This document shows, in pieces, positions 32,811-46,100 of a stretch of DNA of 64,000 nt. The stretch comes from Bolinopsis microptera. Taxonomy: Eukaryota; Ctenophora; Tentaculata; Lobata; Bolinopsidae. Every line of letters begins with the position of its first letter. The stretch's first letter is position 1. The translations under genes were made by a program, and so were the position numbers. Where the stretch lies: positions 12,260,303 to 12,324,302 of the forward strand of contig NC_087075.1 of assembly GCF_026151205.1 (NCBI RefSeq), in the 5' to 3' direction. Below the pieces are notes generated by a model. It did not search any database. It was not told where the DNA came from and saw nothing but the letters and a program-made list of their open reading frames with translations.

Positions 32811-33790
32811 AGATTTAGACGATCAGTATCTTTGTCTAACTATTAAAATATATATTTGTAATTCACTTTCACGAATCAAGCATGTGATTTCAGTTGGACT
32901 CATTTCGGCTCATTTCAAGATTTATTTTAATTGACAGTCCAGAAATTATGTGATCCTTAAAATATGCATCGATTTTACAGTGTGAATTAAAAGTACAGTA
33001 CAATTAGCTATATCCTGATTTTATACCTTCATAGAACTGTGAACATTTTATTTCATTTCTTATAATATTATATTATTATTACAAAAATATAAAAACAATA
33101 ACATTACGTAGCTAAAAACAATTTTGATAACAAATCAGTTTACTATTGACATGTTATACTATTTTTATGTTGAGTCAAACAAAATAATTGTAATTTCAAG
33201 GATTGGCATTTAAAGCTGTTTCGTTATGAGGCAAAAACAAATAAATATACATTTAAAATTATTTAAATTCATGCATCTTAAAGGAATATCAAAAGGACTA
33301 AGTTCACATGATTTTGTTTATGTAACCATCAACATTTATTTGAATTGAGTATCGATCTTTGTAAATGAATGTAAATCTGGAAAAACAAAATAAATCTACT
33401 AATGTAATATTCCCAACTACTAATGTAATATTCCCAACTAAACATTATGGAATTTTAAATTACTTAATATCATATTCATTAAAAGATTAAACAAACTTAT
33501 TTTGAACGATTTAAATAAAAATGAATTATTGCCAGCCACAAATTCTCAGCTTAATTAAAAGAAAATGGACAAGTTGCTTCTTGGTATCGCTATGCTGACC
33601 TTTAAAAATTCTGTAGAAATCTGTAGAAATCTGTAGAACAATCCTGTCTGTTATCCAGGTTATTAGATTATGAGCAGTTGAACTTATAATCATAATATTG
33701 TATTTAGTACTAAGTCACTCTTCTAATACTAAGTAACGTATTGGTACACTGAATCATGGACCCATAGTGTCACCATATTTACCTGTCTTT
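32811..33790. other. Intergenic between F-box A and B
   Basis: AT-rich. Contains the upstream block shared by the cluster (AAGGATTGGCAT, GAGGCAAAAACAAATAA) at about 33200-33260 and 3' flanking sequence shared with copy C. Confidence 0.6.
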
Positions 33791-35017
33791 TTAATCTCCA
33801 GATTCTGATTCACGTTTGCAAGGACAGACTTCTTTAAGTAAATCTCCCCAAGAGTCCTTGATATCTCTAAACTCGTGTTCCTTTCTGTCATAAAATCCTT
33901 TCCGTAGTGAAGCTACATCAATGCTGTTGATACACTCGATAAGAGGACACCACTGCAGAATGTTATCGTTGTAGCCTCCGACAAACACATCTTCAGATTC
34001 ATGTAAAAAACAGGTGACTACCCCGCGTAAAGGACCAAAATTAAGGTTCATCTGCTTGAATTCCAGAAGTTGTGGACAGTCAATATGAAGAATTCGACCA
34101 AAAGAATCCTGTTCAATTCTAAGATATTGCAGGCTAACTGATTCAATTTTAATATAATAATATACATAATTATTGTCTTAACCATTTCTGTTGAAGTAAT
34201 TTCAGATTAATGATTTCGAGAGATCGTATGGATGTGTTTTTGAGTAGCCTCGCTAGCAAATTGTTATATGTAAAAAAAGATTCGTCACACTCTCTGATTT
34301 CCTCGGTAACTGGGCACTCGATGGGCTTGAAAAAGTGAATATCAGTGTTATGAAGAATAACTTTGTAAAGACAAGGCAAGGAATCAGCGATAATGTCTAT
34401 TATGTCAAACGTTTTTCTAGATCTATCTATCGAAATATGAAGATGAGTCAGCAGTTTTGATTGGGACAGATAATAGCTCAAGATATCTTTATATAGAGGT
34501 GGAAGAATATGAACATAAGGGTATATGTGCTCGGGCTGTACTCAAACAAAACAAAAACGAGTTTCTGTAGTTTACTGAGATTCAATTCTTTGATATTTGC
34601 TAGATATTCACCATTTCTGCACTTATCGAGGATCATGATGTTGAAAGTAGATACCAGAGACAAGATACGTCTCCTGCCAAGTTTTGCGAGATTGCAAGGT
34701 GAAAGAGGGAGCACAATTGAAGGTAGAAAGTTCCTGTATACAAACTCAGCCATGGTTCGACATGTTATTGACATGGTTACAATATCCGAATAGGACAAAT
34801 ATTCAAAAATCATCATCATTACCTCTTCAGGTACACCAGAATAGTATGCAGTTTGGTGATGTTTAGTTTCATAAGTCAGATCTTTGGGAGTGACCTGATG
34901 TTGCTTTATGAATTCTTCCCTTATGTCAACGAGACGTTCAAGCCTCTTTTCAAATCTTACCCAATCTCCCACCTTTGCATGGTGCTTAATTTCTCTCTTC
35001 TTCTTGTCTTTTCCCAT
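33791..35017 (-). pseudogene. F-box B, broken copy of the C subfamily
   Basis: About 90% like copy C along its length. Begins MGKDKKKREIKHHAKVGDW and keeps the F-box VPEEVMMMIFEYLSYSDIVT. At about 34537 one G is missing compared with C (GCTCGGGCTG versus GCTCGGGGCTG), shifting the frame after the EYSP segment. A second disruption at about 34150-34190 replaces the region before SASLRYLRIEQ. The 3' third is open again (33791-34051). It is probably a pseudogene, though the F-box-only first 179 residues could still be made. Confidence 0.8.
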
Positions 35018-35062
35018 TATGGCATGTATTGGTGAATTTAGTACAGTGCAATCAGCTATCCT

Positions 35063-35130
35063 GATTGGGGGATGGGGGTTAAAAATTGTCCAAAACGTGA
35101 TTACGTAATATTATGTGAACGACCCCTTAC
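35063..35130. mobile_element. MITE family M1, half copy upstream of F-box B
   Basis: Only the right half is present: TACGTAATATTATGTGAACG then ACCCCTT, with the GGGG-rich inner block. It starts 45 bp before the B start codon, where B stops matching C, so the insertion and a deletion replaced about 130 bp of the B upstream region. Confidence 0.65.
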
Positions 35131-36594
35131 TATACTACTATCAGGTCGAACAAAATAATTGGTAATCAAGGATTGGCAATACATTTTGAGCCGGTTCCTA
35201 ATGAGACAAAAACAAATAATTAAACATAAATAAAATAATTTGAATTCATGCATCGTGCTCGAAAAATATTTAATTTTATGTTAGTGCATGCAAAAAAATG
35301 GTATTAGTTAAAAAGACAAAAGTTATAAGAAGTTTTATTCTTTTAGAGCTAATCTTCTTCATCTTCATCATCTGAAGATCATAAGATGAAATATGGTATG
35401 CTAAAGAATAAAATTATAATTAGAATAATAAACTAATAAGGAGACATAGACTGAAGAGTCAGAATGAAACGAATGAATGCATGGAAAATAGTGTGTACCA
35501 AATTTTCTTTATAACATAGGCTCATAAATTGACAAATAGCGGTTTAAGGTATCAAAAATTAGAATTAACCGAATTCCGTGATTGTAATAATATAAAACAT
35601 TATCGGCTTATATCATGTTATTAGAAATGGTATTATAAACATAGTTATGAAAAAAGCTGAAATAGGAAAAATAATGTACTTACAGTAGACCTATGATAAT
35701 CAAAAATAATATTTCATAATCTCATTTTTCATAAAAAAGTTTTAAAAACAAAAGTGATATTGAGTTAAACATGTTAAAAAGTACATTATATGAAATCAAA
35801 ATAGAATCCTTTTATAATTATTATACTAATATAGACGTATATAGTACTCATAGTTACATAAACACCACAGAATAACACTATCTATTGTTGATTACAAGAT
35901 ACTTGTTAAGAAATATCAAAAGGATTAAGTTGCCTTGATTTTTTCTGGTAAGGGACCGTTCACATAATATTACGTAATCACTATATGGCCAATTTTTAAC
36001 CCCCCTCCCCCTCCGTAATCAGTTTTACACATAGCTACTGTGTCAAAATTATACTAGCTTAATCATTTGGAAACCCCATTCCCACCTCGGCTGATTAATG
36101 TAATATATGAACGCCCCTAAAAGTCAAAATTTATTCGCATTGATCTGTATGAATGGGTGTAAATCTGGAAAAATAGAATAAAATTAAACATTCCCAACAG
36201 TATGGAATTTAAAATAATCTATCAAATAACAAATCATTTCGACCAATCTAAATAAAAATGAATTATTACCAGCTCAAATTTCCAGTTTCGTACTTAAAGG
36301 CTCAGTATAATTAAAACACAATGAACACGTTGCTTTTAAGTATCGCTACAATTTGATATGGAGACTTCATTTTGTATGGCAATAAATTCTGAACAAATCT
36401 GTAACTATAATACTCTCTCGTTGCCACTAGGATATTAAGTTTAATGGTATGAACAGTTTAACGTCTTATTATAATGTATTTAGTACTAGTTAAGTCACTC
36501 TTATAATGCTAAGTAATAATACAAAGTAAGTTACGTATTAGTATACTGAATCATGCACAATATTATTATAGTGTCACCCTATTAACGTATCTTT
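35131..36594. other. Intergenic between F-box B and C
   Basis: The cluster's shared upstream block is at 35155-35230. The rest is AT-rich, apart from MITE M1 copy 4. Confidence 0.6.
35948..36121. mobile_element. MITE family M1, copy 4 (full length)
   Basis: Left GGGACCGTTCACATAATATT, right TAATATATGAACGCCCCTAA, with the CCCCCCTCCCCCTCC block and ACACATAGCTACTGTG in between, 174 bp. It resembles copy 2 in inverse orientation. Confidence 0.75.
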
Positions 36595-37833
36595 TTATTC
36601 TGATTCTGAATTAGGTTCACAAGGACAGACTTTCTTAAGTAAATCCCCCCAAGATTCGTCGATATCCCTAAACTCGTATTCCTTTCTGTCATAAAATCCA
36701 TTCCGTAGTGAAGCTACATCAATGCTGTTGATACGCTCGATAACGGGACACCACTGTAGAATTACATTGTAACCTCCAGCTCCGACAAACACATCTTCGG
36801 TTTCGTGTAAAAGACAGGTGAATTCCCTGCCAATATTCAGGTCCAAATGCTTGAATTCCAGAAGTTGTGGACAGTCCATATCAAGAATTTTACCGAAACC
36901 ATCTTGTTCAATTCTAAGATATCGCAGGCTAGCTGATTCAATATTAATGTAATTACATAGATTTCGCTTTTCCCATCTCTGATATAATTTCAGATTAATG
37001 ATTTCAAGAGATCGTATGGATGTGCTTTTGAGTAGCCTCACTAGCAAATTGTTAAATGTAAAGCAAGATTTGTCACTCTCTAACAGCCTGGATTCTTCTC
37101 TCATTTCCTCGGAAATTTGGCACTCGATGGGGCTGCAAAAGGCATTATCTGTGTCATTAGTTGCTTGAAGAACAATCTTATAAAGACAAGGCAAGGAGTC
37201 AGCGATAATGTCTATTATGTCAAACGTTTTTCTAGATCTATCTATTGAAATATGAAGATGAGTCAGCAGTTTTGATTGGGACAGATAATAGCTCAAGATA
37301 TCTTTATATAGAGGTGGAAGAATATGAACATAAGGGTATATGTGCTCGGGGCTGTACTCAAACAAAACAAAAACAAGTTTCTGTAGTTTACTGAGATTCA
37401 ATTCTTTAACGTTTGCTAAATATTCACCATTTCTGCACTGATCGAGGATCATGATGTTGAAAGTAGATATCAGAGACAAGATACGTCTCCTGCCAAGTTT
37501 TGTGAGATTGCAAGGTGAAAGAGGAAGCACAATTGAAGGTAGAAAGTTTCTGTATACAAGCTCGGCCATGGTTCGACATGTTGTTGACATGGTTACAATA
37601 TCCGAATAGGACAAATATTCAAAAATCATCATCATTATCTCTTCAGGTACACCAGAATAGTATGCAGTTTGGTGATGTTTAGTTTCATAAGTCAGATCTT
37701 TGGGAGTGACCTGATGTTGCTTTATGAATTCTTCCCTTATGTCAACGAGACGTTCAAGCCTATTTTCAAATCTTACCCACTCTCCCACCTTTGCATGGTG
37801 CTTCATTTTTCTGTTCCTCTTGTCTTTTCCCAT
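36595..37833 (-). CDS. F-box protein C, intact, about 412 aa
   Basis: Single exon. I choose the ATG at 37833 (MGKDKRNRKMKHHAKVGEW) because this start is shared with copies A and B; the frame is open 12 codons further. F-box at residues about 62-100: VPEEIMMMIFEYLSYSDIVT then TTCRTMAELVYRNF. It is followed by LRR-like segments (LTHLHISIDRSRKTFDIID, LYKIVLQATN, IRSLEIINLKL, LRYLRIEQDGF, LLEFKHLDLN) and a Ser/Glu-rich tail. An SCF substrate adaptor role is inferred from the F-box. Copy B is its broken twin. Confidence 0.85.
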   Translation of the reverse strand: MGKDKRNRKMKHHAKVGEWVRFENRLERLVDIREEFIKQHQVTPKDLTYETKHHQTAYYSGVPEEIMMMIFEYLSYSDIVTMSTTCRTMAELVYRNFLPSIVLPLSPCNLTKLGRRRILSLISTFNIMILDQCRNGEYLANVKELNLSKLQKLVFVLFEYSPEHIYPYVHILPPLYKDILSYYLSQSKLLTHLHISIDRSRKTFDIIDIIADSLPCLYKIVLQATNDTDNAFCSPIECQISEEMREESRLLESDKSCFTFNNLLVRLLKSTSIRSLEIINLKLYQRWEKRNLCNYINIESASLRYLRIEQDGFGKILDMDCPQLLEFKHLDLNIGREFTCLLHETEDVFVGAGGYNVILQWCPVIERINSIDVASLRNGFYDRKEYEFRDIDESWGDLLKKVCPCEPNSESE

Positions 37834-38220
37834 TATGACATGTATTGGTTTGAATTGAGTACAGTGCAATCAGCTATCTTGATTTAATACCTTCATAAAC
37901 CTATGAGAATGTAATCTTTTATATATAACAAAAATTTAAAAAGAATAGCATTAAATGAAAACAATTTGGAATTTGGATAACAAATCAGTTTTTAAACTTT
38001 TAAACCTTTTTATGGTATTATCAGGTAACAAAATAATTGGTAATCAAGGATTGGCAATACATTTCGAGCCGGTTCCTAATGAGACAAAAGCAAATAATTA
38101 TACATTGAAAACGATTTTAATTCATGCATCATGCTAGAAAATAAGAAAAATATTTTACCTTTATATAAGCGCATGCACGACAGTGGTATCAGTTAAAAAT
38201 GTATAACAAGTTTTATTGTG

Positions 38221-39560
38221 TTAGGACTCATATTCGTCATCTTCATCATCAGCTGTTTTACAGGGGCAGATTTCCATAAAATAATCAATCCACTCGTCGT
38301 AACAATATTGATTCAACAAACGACTCCTGACTGCTTTGATATCAATTTCATTAATCCGCTCTAGTTTTGAACAACTGTAAACCATCGACCGTAAATCAAC
38401 ACAATTATCAAATTCTATTTTAAACATCTTGTGAAGGACAAGACATTCCAAATCTTCTGCACCAAAATCAACATATTTGAACTCCGGCAGTTCTGGACAT
38501 ACAATCTTGCTGATGTAACAAAACGCATCTTGTACAATTCTGAGGTGTCGAAGATTGCGGGAGTAAATTTCAAGAGGATATACATGTGCATGTAAATATT
38601 GACCTGCGTAGTCCCTGTCCCAGGTGTGACACATGTCTAAACCTATAATTTCTAGAGACCTTATAGTGGTGTTTTTCAAAAGCCTTCCCAGTAAAACATT
38701 CAATACCAGTGACTTATATGAAGGAGGTATTCGAAAGTATTTTCATTATCAAAGTTAACAAATGGGACATTGCCAGGAGTATCAGTTGCCTGTAGAATAA
38801 CTTTAGTTAGGTGTGGCAGTGTCGTAGCAATAACATCGATCATGTCAAACGTTTCCTTAGATCTATCTATTATATATATTGCAACATGAAGATTGAAGAT
38901 GGATCAGTTCTTTTGACTTGGATAGGTATTCGTTTAGGATGTCTTTGTATAAGGGTGGAAGGAACACTATCTCCTTGTAAGGAGAACGATCTTCAATGCT
39001 GCATTTTAATTTATATAAGACAAAAACAAGTTTTTGAAGTCGTTCCAGTCGAACACTTTCCAAGTTCTTGAGATATTCGCCCTTTTTGTATTTCTGCAGG
39101 ATCATGATATTGTAGGTTGACTTGAGAGATAGAACATATCTTCCATCAAGTTTTCTGAGGTTATGAGGAGATATAGGAAGGATTAAACTTAGGACAAAGT
39201 TTCTACTAACAAACTCAGCAATAGATTTACAGGTTGCTGCCATCGTACTGATATCTGAATGAGGCAGAAATGAAAAGATCATAATTTGCAATTCCTCAGG
39301 TAGACCCAAGAACACCGATGCCTGGAGAAGTTTATTCTTATAACTTTATAACTCGAGTATTTTGAAGTAACATAATTCTGTGTTACAAGTTGGTTCCGTG
39401 CTTGATCATAGTTAACTATTGCTGGATCAGTTCCATATAGTCGCACCATCATGGAGGAAATTGTACTAGAAAGATGCGACTTTTTATGTTGAAAATCAGT
39501 ACGTTCGAGTCTTTTTCCTTTATCTCTGAGCCATTTACGTTTCGTTTGTCTTTCTGCCAT
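38221..39560 (-). pseudogene. F-box D, broken copy of the A subfamily
   Basis: Homologous to A throughout (RDKGKRLERTDFQHKK; LPEELQIMIFSFLPHSDIST; LKLDGRYVLSLKSTYN-like; CPELPEFKYVDFGAEDLECL). The frame breaks at about 39340 (extra bases in TTATAACTTTATAACTCGAG compared with A) and again between 38700 and 38900, where A's middle is rearranged (an added TATATAT stretch at about 38870). Three separate open pieces remain. It is a probable pseudogene. Confidence 0.8.
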
Positions 39561-40119
39561 ATGCTTTATTTAAACAAACCGCTAGAAATAAAATAGGTTT
39601 AATTGATTTCAATTCTACAGATTAAATCCAAATAATTTTAACTTTTAAAGTCAAATATCAAGCATGCGTTGCAATTTTATTTTTTTCAAGAGGGAGCAAA
39701 CCTCAATTCAAAGTGGTTCAAATACGGACAAAATAATACATCATCAAGTTTAATATCAAATTATGTCTGAAAAAATTTTTAAAATACAGATTAAGAAGAT
39801 AAAACATTTCGTTTCACTATATTCCATTATATTTGCTTAAATGTATAATATAAATATTAAAAATCATTGTTAACAGTTTCACTGTAAAACAAACTCCTGC
39901 CACTGTGAAACTTTCAACCAAAATAAAAAACAATTTCCATTATGTAGGATAGCAGGTCAATTCAGACTGTCATTCAGATTTTAAAAACTGCAGCCTTCAT
40001 TACGTTTACATTACGGCTTTTGATTACATTAACGAAGTAAAATAATACAAAACAAACCATGAAATAAATTAATACACGTTTAAAAACAATCTCCTATAAT
40101 ATGAATAAATTAATTTTAA
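39561..40119. other. Intergenic between F-box D and the BRCA2 3' end
   Basis: AT-rich; no ORF or repeat noted. The BRCA2 polyadenylation signal should be here; AATAAA-like strings occur. Confidence 0.55.
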
Positions 40120-43100
40120 TTACCCGAATATGGATTCATAGTCAGCTGGTTTTACCGGAGTTACATAATCAGATTTAGCTCGATTGCTACACCCCAGTAA
40201 CTCTTCATTTTCCAGCTCAGACATGGTACTAAACAGTGGTACACTGGTTCCGTCCTGATTGTTGGCTTGTTTTTCTGTATGTTTGTTTGTCTGTTTGTTT
40301 GTGTGCATCTCAAACTGCTCCCAAGGTATGTTGTCAGGAACCTCGTCCCAGTGATCTGGTTCGGTTGTTTCTGTTGTGGAATGTGTGGAGAGCAGAGCGT
40401 CCCAGAAGGTTTGGGGTTTATCTGCGATTAATTTACGGAATTCGCTAAGTTTTTCTGACAGTGTCTTGTCTTTTGGGCTCGAACTGAAATTGGTAAATTC
40501 TATCAACGTTTTATCATCAAAAAGTGCTTTTTTTATTGAAAAAACTGCAAGAGGTTATAAAGAAATTACAAGTGATATTAAACCTTGACAGAATCCACCC
40601 ACCTAAATAACCCACCTTACAGTATTATTATACCTTACAACTAAATAACTCACCTTAAAGTAGACTTCTCATTGCAAATCAGGGCGCCAGTCTTGGTAAC
40701 CTGCAAGTTAACAAAGCAGACCACACCACCAACTTTGACCTCCTCACCAGCACTATACACAACAACCTCCCCTGCAGTCTCAGTATCACCTATCACCACC
40801 ACTGTCCGGCTGTCAGTCTGTTTGTCTGTTTGTAGCACCTTCCCAACAAGATCACACTCCGACACACTCACTGGCACAGAGGAGACAGTGCAGATAGGTT
40901 TAGCTGACATGTGGGTGTAATCTCCCTTTGTTTCACGAAAAAGGCTTAATTTCGAGGAGGAAAGAGTCAGACTGCTTCCTCGGAACGAACTACAGGATAT
41001 GTTATACATTTTATAACAGCGCCCTTCTTTCAGTGGTACTTGTTGTTCTGCACGCCAAATAGTCAGGAAGTACGGTTTTGTGTTAGGCTGCAGGGCACAA
41101 TGTATTCTATGCTTCACCAGGGAGATAACTTTTCGAGGGGGACATCGTTCTTTAAGTTCTTCCATAAGTTGTTTATTGTGCTGAACCTCTTGTCTAGAAC
41201 GCTCTTTTTCAGAATACTCCGCAAGCATTTCACGCTGTGACGGGTTAAGTAGACTTTGTAGAGAACTGGGGTCGGGATGATTTTTAATGAGCTCATACAG
41301 TTCCTGACCAGAATCGATACGTTTTACCGCTTCATTACTGATACTCTTGCTTCTTTTAGCCTTTTCACTTTTTAATAATTTGTGGGTTATATCCTCAATT
41401 ATCTTATCCCTCGTTCGGCCATATTCTTCTTGTCTTTTTCTCTCGTCCTTTTCCGACCGAAACATTTTCTTGCCTGACAAATTTCTAGATTTCATAAGCC
41501 GAATCAAAAGTCATCCATCGAAATCTATTGTATGATAGAATATAGATGAGATAATTCAAAAGATGATAAAAATCCAGAAAGCTTCCTTAACTTCTTACAA
41601 ACAAAATTCTAACCACAAGGTAAAGTTTCCAAGAACTGCACAGGGTACCGTCTGATAACAACTACTTCCATACACGCACAAGTACCCCCGTCAGGAGCTA
41701 GCACGCTGATTGGTAGAGAAGGCATCGTGTTCACATCTGAAAATCATTTTAGTGGTTTTAAGAGGAAATAGGTAGATTGCAACATGATTATTGCTAATAA
41801 AACCATTGCTATGATATTGTGTTCCATCTCATATCAGTTGCAAGGAGTTTTTAAGGAATATAGGGCGAGCAGAACCAAAATTTCAAACCAACATTTAAGA
41901 TGTGATTAGCAGATAAACTAAACAATCATAGCAAGGTGGTTGGAGCGAAATTTCAATTGAATGATTCATTATATAGTAATCTTGATTAAGTGATATTTGT
42001 CAGTAGCTCAGTAGCAAAAACGCCGATTCTAAAACGCTTGAATAATTAAAACAAACCAGTGTATCCGAGCTTGGCACTCCATTTAGCAGGTCGGACACAA
42101 TTATAGTTTAGTTTAAGTTTTAGAGTTGCTTTAGCTTGCAATGGAGGAATTCCATCCGCGTGAGGCCCGGTTATAGAGGAAGAGAAGCTCACTATCTTCG
42201 AACCAACTTTTATCGCCTGAACGATTTGTAAGACTTAAATACAAATTTACAATAATGTTATTAAGGATCAAGCAACTTTTCTCTAAGTACATAATTACTG
42301 TAAAGACGTTAATTTCATTAACAACTTTATTAACAACAATAACTACCATTGAGTTCTTTCAATCTAATGAGCAATAATCATGGCTAATTGCCAAATAACC
42401 CCAGTAATAAGTTAATTACAGTAATTACAGTAATTACAGTAATTACAGTAATTAAAGTAATTACAGTTATTACAGTAATTACAGTAAATCAGGCTTACCC
42501 GACTCTGAATAAGGACAGAGAGAGGATTATCCAGAACACATTCCAAACAATACCAACCATCAGACACCTCAATAGTCTTACCCCCAATCCCAGACACAAC
42601 CAGTGTCATTGGTTTAGCAGGACTGTCATCCTTCTCCGTGACCCTCCTCAGAGCTGACCTTCTCCCTTCATCTACCTCAACAGAGTAGCGCAGGAGGAGT
42701 TGTGACATGATGTTCTCAGGAGTGAGCACGCAGCCAGCGTACACACCTGGCTGGCAGCGCTCCAATCCAGCACATTTCCATACAATGAGACGGTAATGAT
42801 TTAAAACCCACTTCTCGGATATGAACTGCTGTTTGATTTTTGGAGCTTTAAGAAGGGCTTGGCGGAATTCAGTGTACCCTGCTGATTTACCATCTCGTAA
42901 CTTAAGATTGATCCCACATCCTGATAACATCACTTCCTCCCCATCATTCTCTAAGAAATAGTCAGGTTTAGTGAATCTAAATTCCTGTGCTGATTGTGCA
43001 GTGACCTCCTCAACCCCACAGGACACGCCCATCTCAAACAACTCCTCTGATTCATAATACCGGGGTGGAGGGAGTGATGACATGGATTGACGGGCGGAGC

Positions 43101-46100
43101 ACAGTGGACCAGGTTTAATGAGTTTGCTAGATGTGGGGAGGGTGGTGGGTTGTTTCCACAGCATGCTGGAGGGGACTTCCTTTTTAGGTAGGGGTTGGGT
43201 TGAGGGACATGTTTTACTGTAGGGGGTTATAAATGATGTTCCCTCTGCTGGACATTCTTCAATGGTGCTGAAAATAGTTCTTCCAATTAATTTTGCATAG
43301 TAAGTTGTGTAGTAAGTTGTGTAGTAAGTTGTATAGTAAGTTGTGTCAAAATTAACATTTTAACTATAGTTAATATCGCAAAAATATGAAAGAAGCAAAC
43401 TCTCAACCGGTCGTTATCTAGATTCAGTAGATTGCCAAACAATTCAGAAGAGTTTAAAATCGCAAAATAACAACCTCTCAAGTTTAGGAGAACTGATAAG
43501 AGGAGAGAAACCAGGTCTTATTCTGTGACTCACAGGAGAGGACACAACAGCACGTGATCTTGTTTTGTCTGTAACAGGGCTGTTGAAGCCAGACCGTCTG
43601 GAAATGCGCCTGTAACAAATAGGACAATCAGTGTTTTAATTGGTGTGATATTATAATAGTGGTGATAGAAAAAAACATAAACTTTGACATATAATTATTT
43701 AGAAAAAAAAAACAAACGCGATAAAGTTGCAGCCTATTAGAAATAAGTGTTCAATGAAACTCCACTTTTAAGTAAACCTGCGTTTGTTGAGGTATTGTAT
43801 CGGAGTAGAAGGATCATCAGTACTCTCTCTTCTAACCCGACTAATAACACTCTCTTCTGATGCACTGAGTTGTCTCCTCCTTACTTTATCTGATGGGGTA
43901 TCCTCCCTTTTAGTCTGATCCGTCTCTCTGGCACGCTTGGGATTTTGTGCTAGAGACAAACTTGGTTTAGACCCAGTTTTGAATATCGGAGTGATAGGTT
44001 TAGGTGTGATACTTTCAGAGCTCCTTATTTTGAGACGTGGTTTAGAGGAATGTGAAGCCGAGGAGGGTAGTCGAGGTTTGTTATGATCAACACTGGCAGG
44101 AGTAGCTTGAGAGGATCTAATCAGATCGAAAGATTTTTGGCACACTGAAACACCTTTACCGCTCGCAGTGGAAAACCCAGTTGCCACCCCAGAAGGTTTT
44201 GGCACTTGTGAGGATCTTATGTGATCTAAATCATCTTCTTGGATCTTAGCCGGAGCACCACCTGCTGTTGAGAACCCTGAGCTTAGGGTGACTTTTGCTG
44301 GTGCCTGTGAGCATCTGACAGCAGATAATGAATCTTCTGCAATATTGACAGGGACTCCGCTTGCAGTTGAAAAACCAGTGAGAGCTTTTTTATTCGGTAC
44401 TTGAGATGACCTGATATGATTTAACGAGTTTTCTGAGACCCTGACTGGCGCCCCGCTTGCTGTCGAGAAACCAGTCATAGTTGCCGGCTTTAAGGGAATT
44501 ATATGGGGAGAGTGTGATGGTTTTGATCCAGAAGATGAATTCTCAGCTGAAGATTCAGTTGCGGAAGATTCCTTATCCGGTACTTCTAAGTTCAATGGTT
44601 TTGATCCAGTTTCATCTATAGCGTCTGGAATGCCGGTAAAAGATACCTGCTTTCCGCCAGTTTTCTTAACTGCTGAAACTTGGGACAATCTAACAAAATC
44701 TAAAGATTTGGCTGAAAATTCAACGTCTCTCCCTGATGCAGTTGAAAATCCTGCAAACTTAAAACTGGGATGACTATTATTGGATGGTTCTTGCTTATCA
44801 GGTAGTAACGGTGGTTATAACCTTTGAGGCAGGCTTGAAACCACCATCATTGAGATTAGTCTGATCAAGATCAGAAAAGTCCTCTCCAAAGAAACTAATG
44901 GGATCTTTAGCTTTGAGTGCTGGTTCATTGACTGAAGAGGCCTTGGTTAAAGTTGGTACTTTTGGACTAGAAGTGGACGGTTTTGGCTTATTAGTAGTAA
45001 CGGTAGTAATAACCTTTGAGGCCGTCTGGAATCCACAATTACCGAGATTAGTCTGATCAAGATCAGAAAGGTCCTCTCCAAAGAAACTAATGGGATCTTT
45101 AGCTTTAGGAGCAGGTTCATTGACTAAAGAGGCCTTGGTGAAAGTTGGTACTTTTGTACCAGATGTGGACGGTTTTGGCTTATTAGTAGTAACGGTAGTA
45201 ATAACCTTTGAGGCCGTCTTGAATCCACATTTATTGAGATTAGTCTGATCAAGATCAGAAAGGTCTTCTCCGAAAAAACTAATGGGATCTTTAGTTTTGG
45301 GATCTGGTTTATTGACAGGAATAGAAGCCTTGGTGAAAGTTGATACTTTTGACGTATCTAAATCAGAGAAATCTTCGCCAAAAAAGTTTACACTTTTCTT
45401 TGAAGATTCACCTTGGTTATTTTTGGATTTTTTTAAATCAGAAAAGTCCTCCTTGACAAACAAGGCTGCAGCGTTATTGGACGCAGAGGTAAAGCCTTTG
45501 AATTGATTTTGGGGAGTCGCTTTGTGTGTTACATGCTCATCTTCGTTAGATTCGTTTGCCATCGATAGAGGCATTTGTTTTTCTTTCCCTTTTGTCTTTT
45601 CATCAACTTTTTCGTGCGGAATTTCCTGTTTAATCGAGTGTGAAATACGGAAATTCTCCTTGTTATCTAAGACAGAAATAGCTTTATCCAAGTGATCGTA
45701 AACGTCGTTTGGCCACTGACTAAATGCCAACGAATCTTGGTTACCATCTGAAAGGTTGTCCTTAGAATTCAATTTTGCAGGAGCAAGATTATTGTCATCA
45801 TTTTGTTTCTTAGAAACAACTTCACCCTCATCAATTTTTGATAGAACTTTGTTGGCATGCTCATAAACTTCGTTGGGCCACTGACTGAACCCCAAACTAT
45901 CTGAGTCCCTCTGATTATCAAGCTGAAACTGAGTATCGTTCTGAGTAGCGGTAGGGTACTGGAAGTTTCTTTTCTCCTTTGGAACTGGCGATTTGTCCAG
46001 AGAGTTAATGTTACATGTAAAAGACAAAGGTTCGGCATTGTCCAAAGAAACAGGACGAATAAAACTAGGCTGAGAGTCGTTGTCAGGTTTTAACTTTTCA

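Noticed and set aside
44760..44830. A short intron removing the BRCA2 frameshift (GGTTATA to TTTGCAG)
   Set aside because: It would leave phase 0 joined to phase 1, so it does not restore the frame; the one-base insertion explains the data better.
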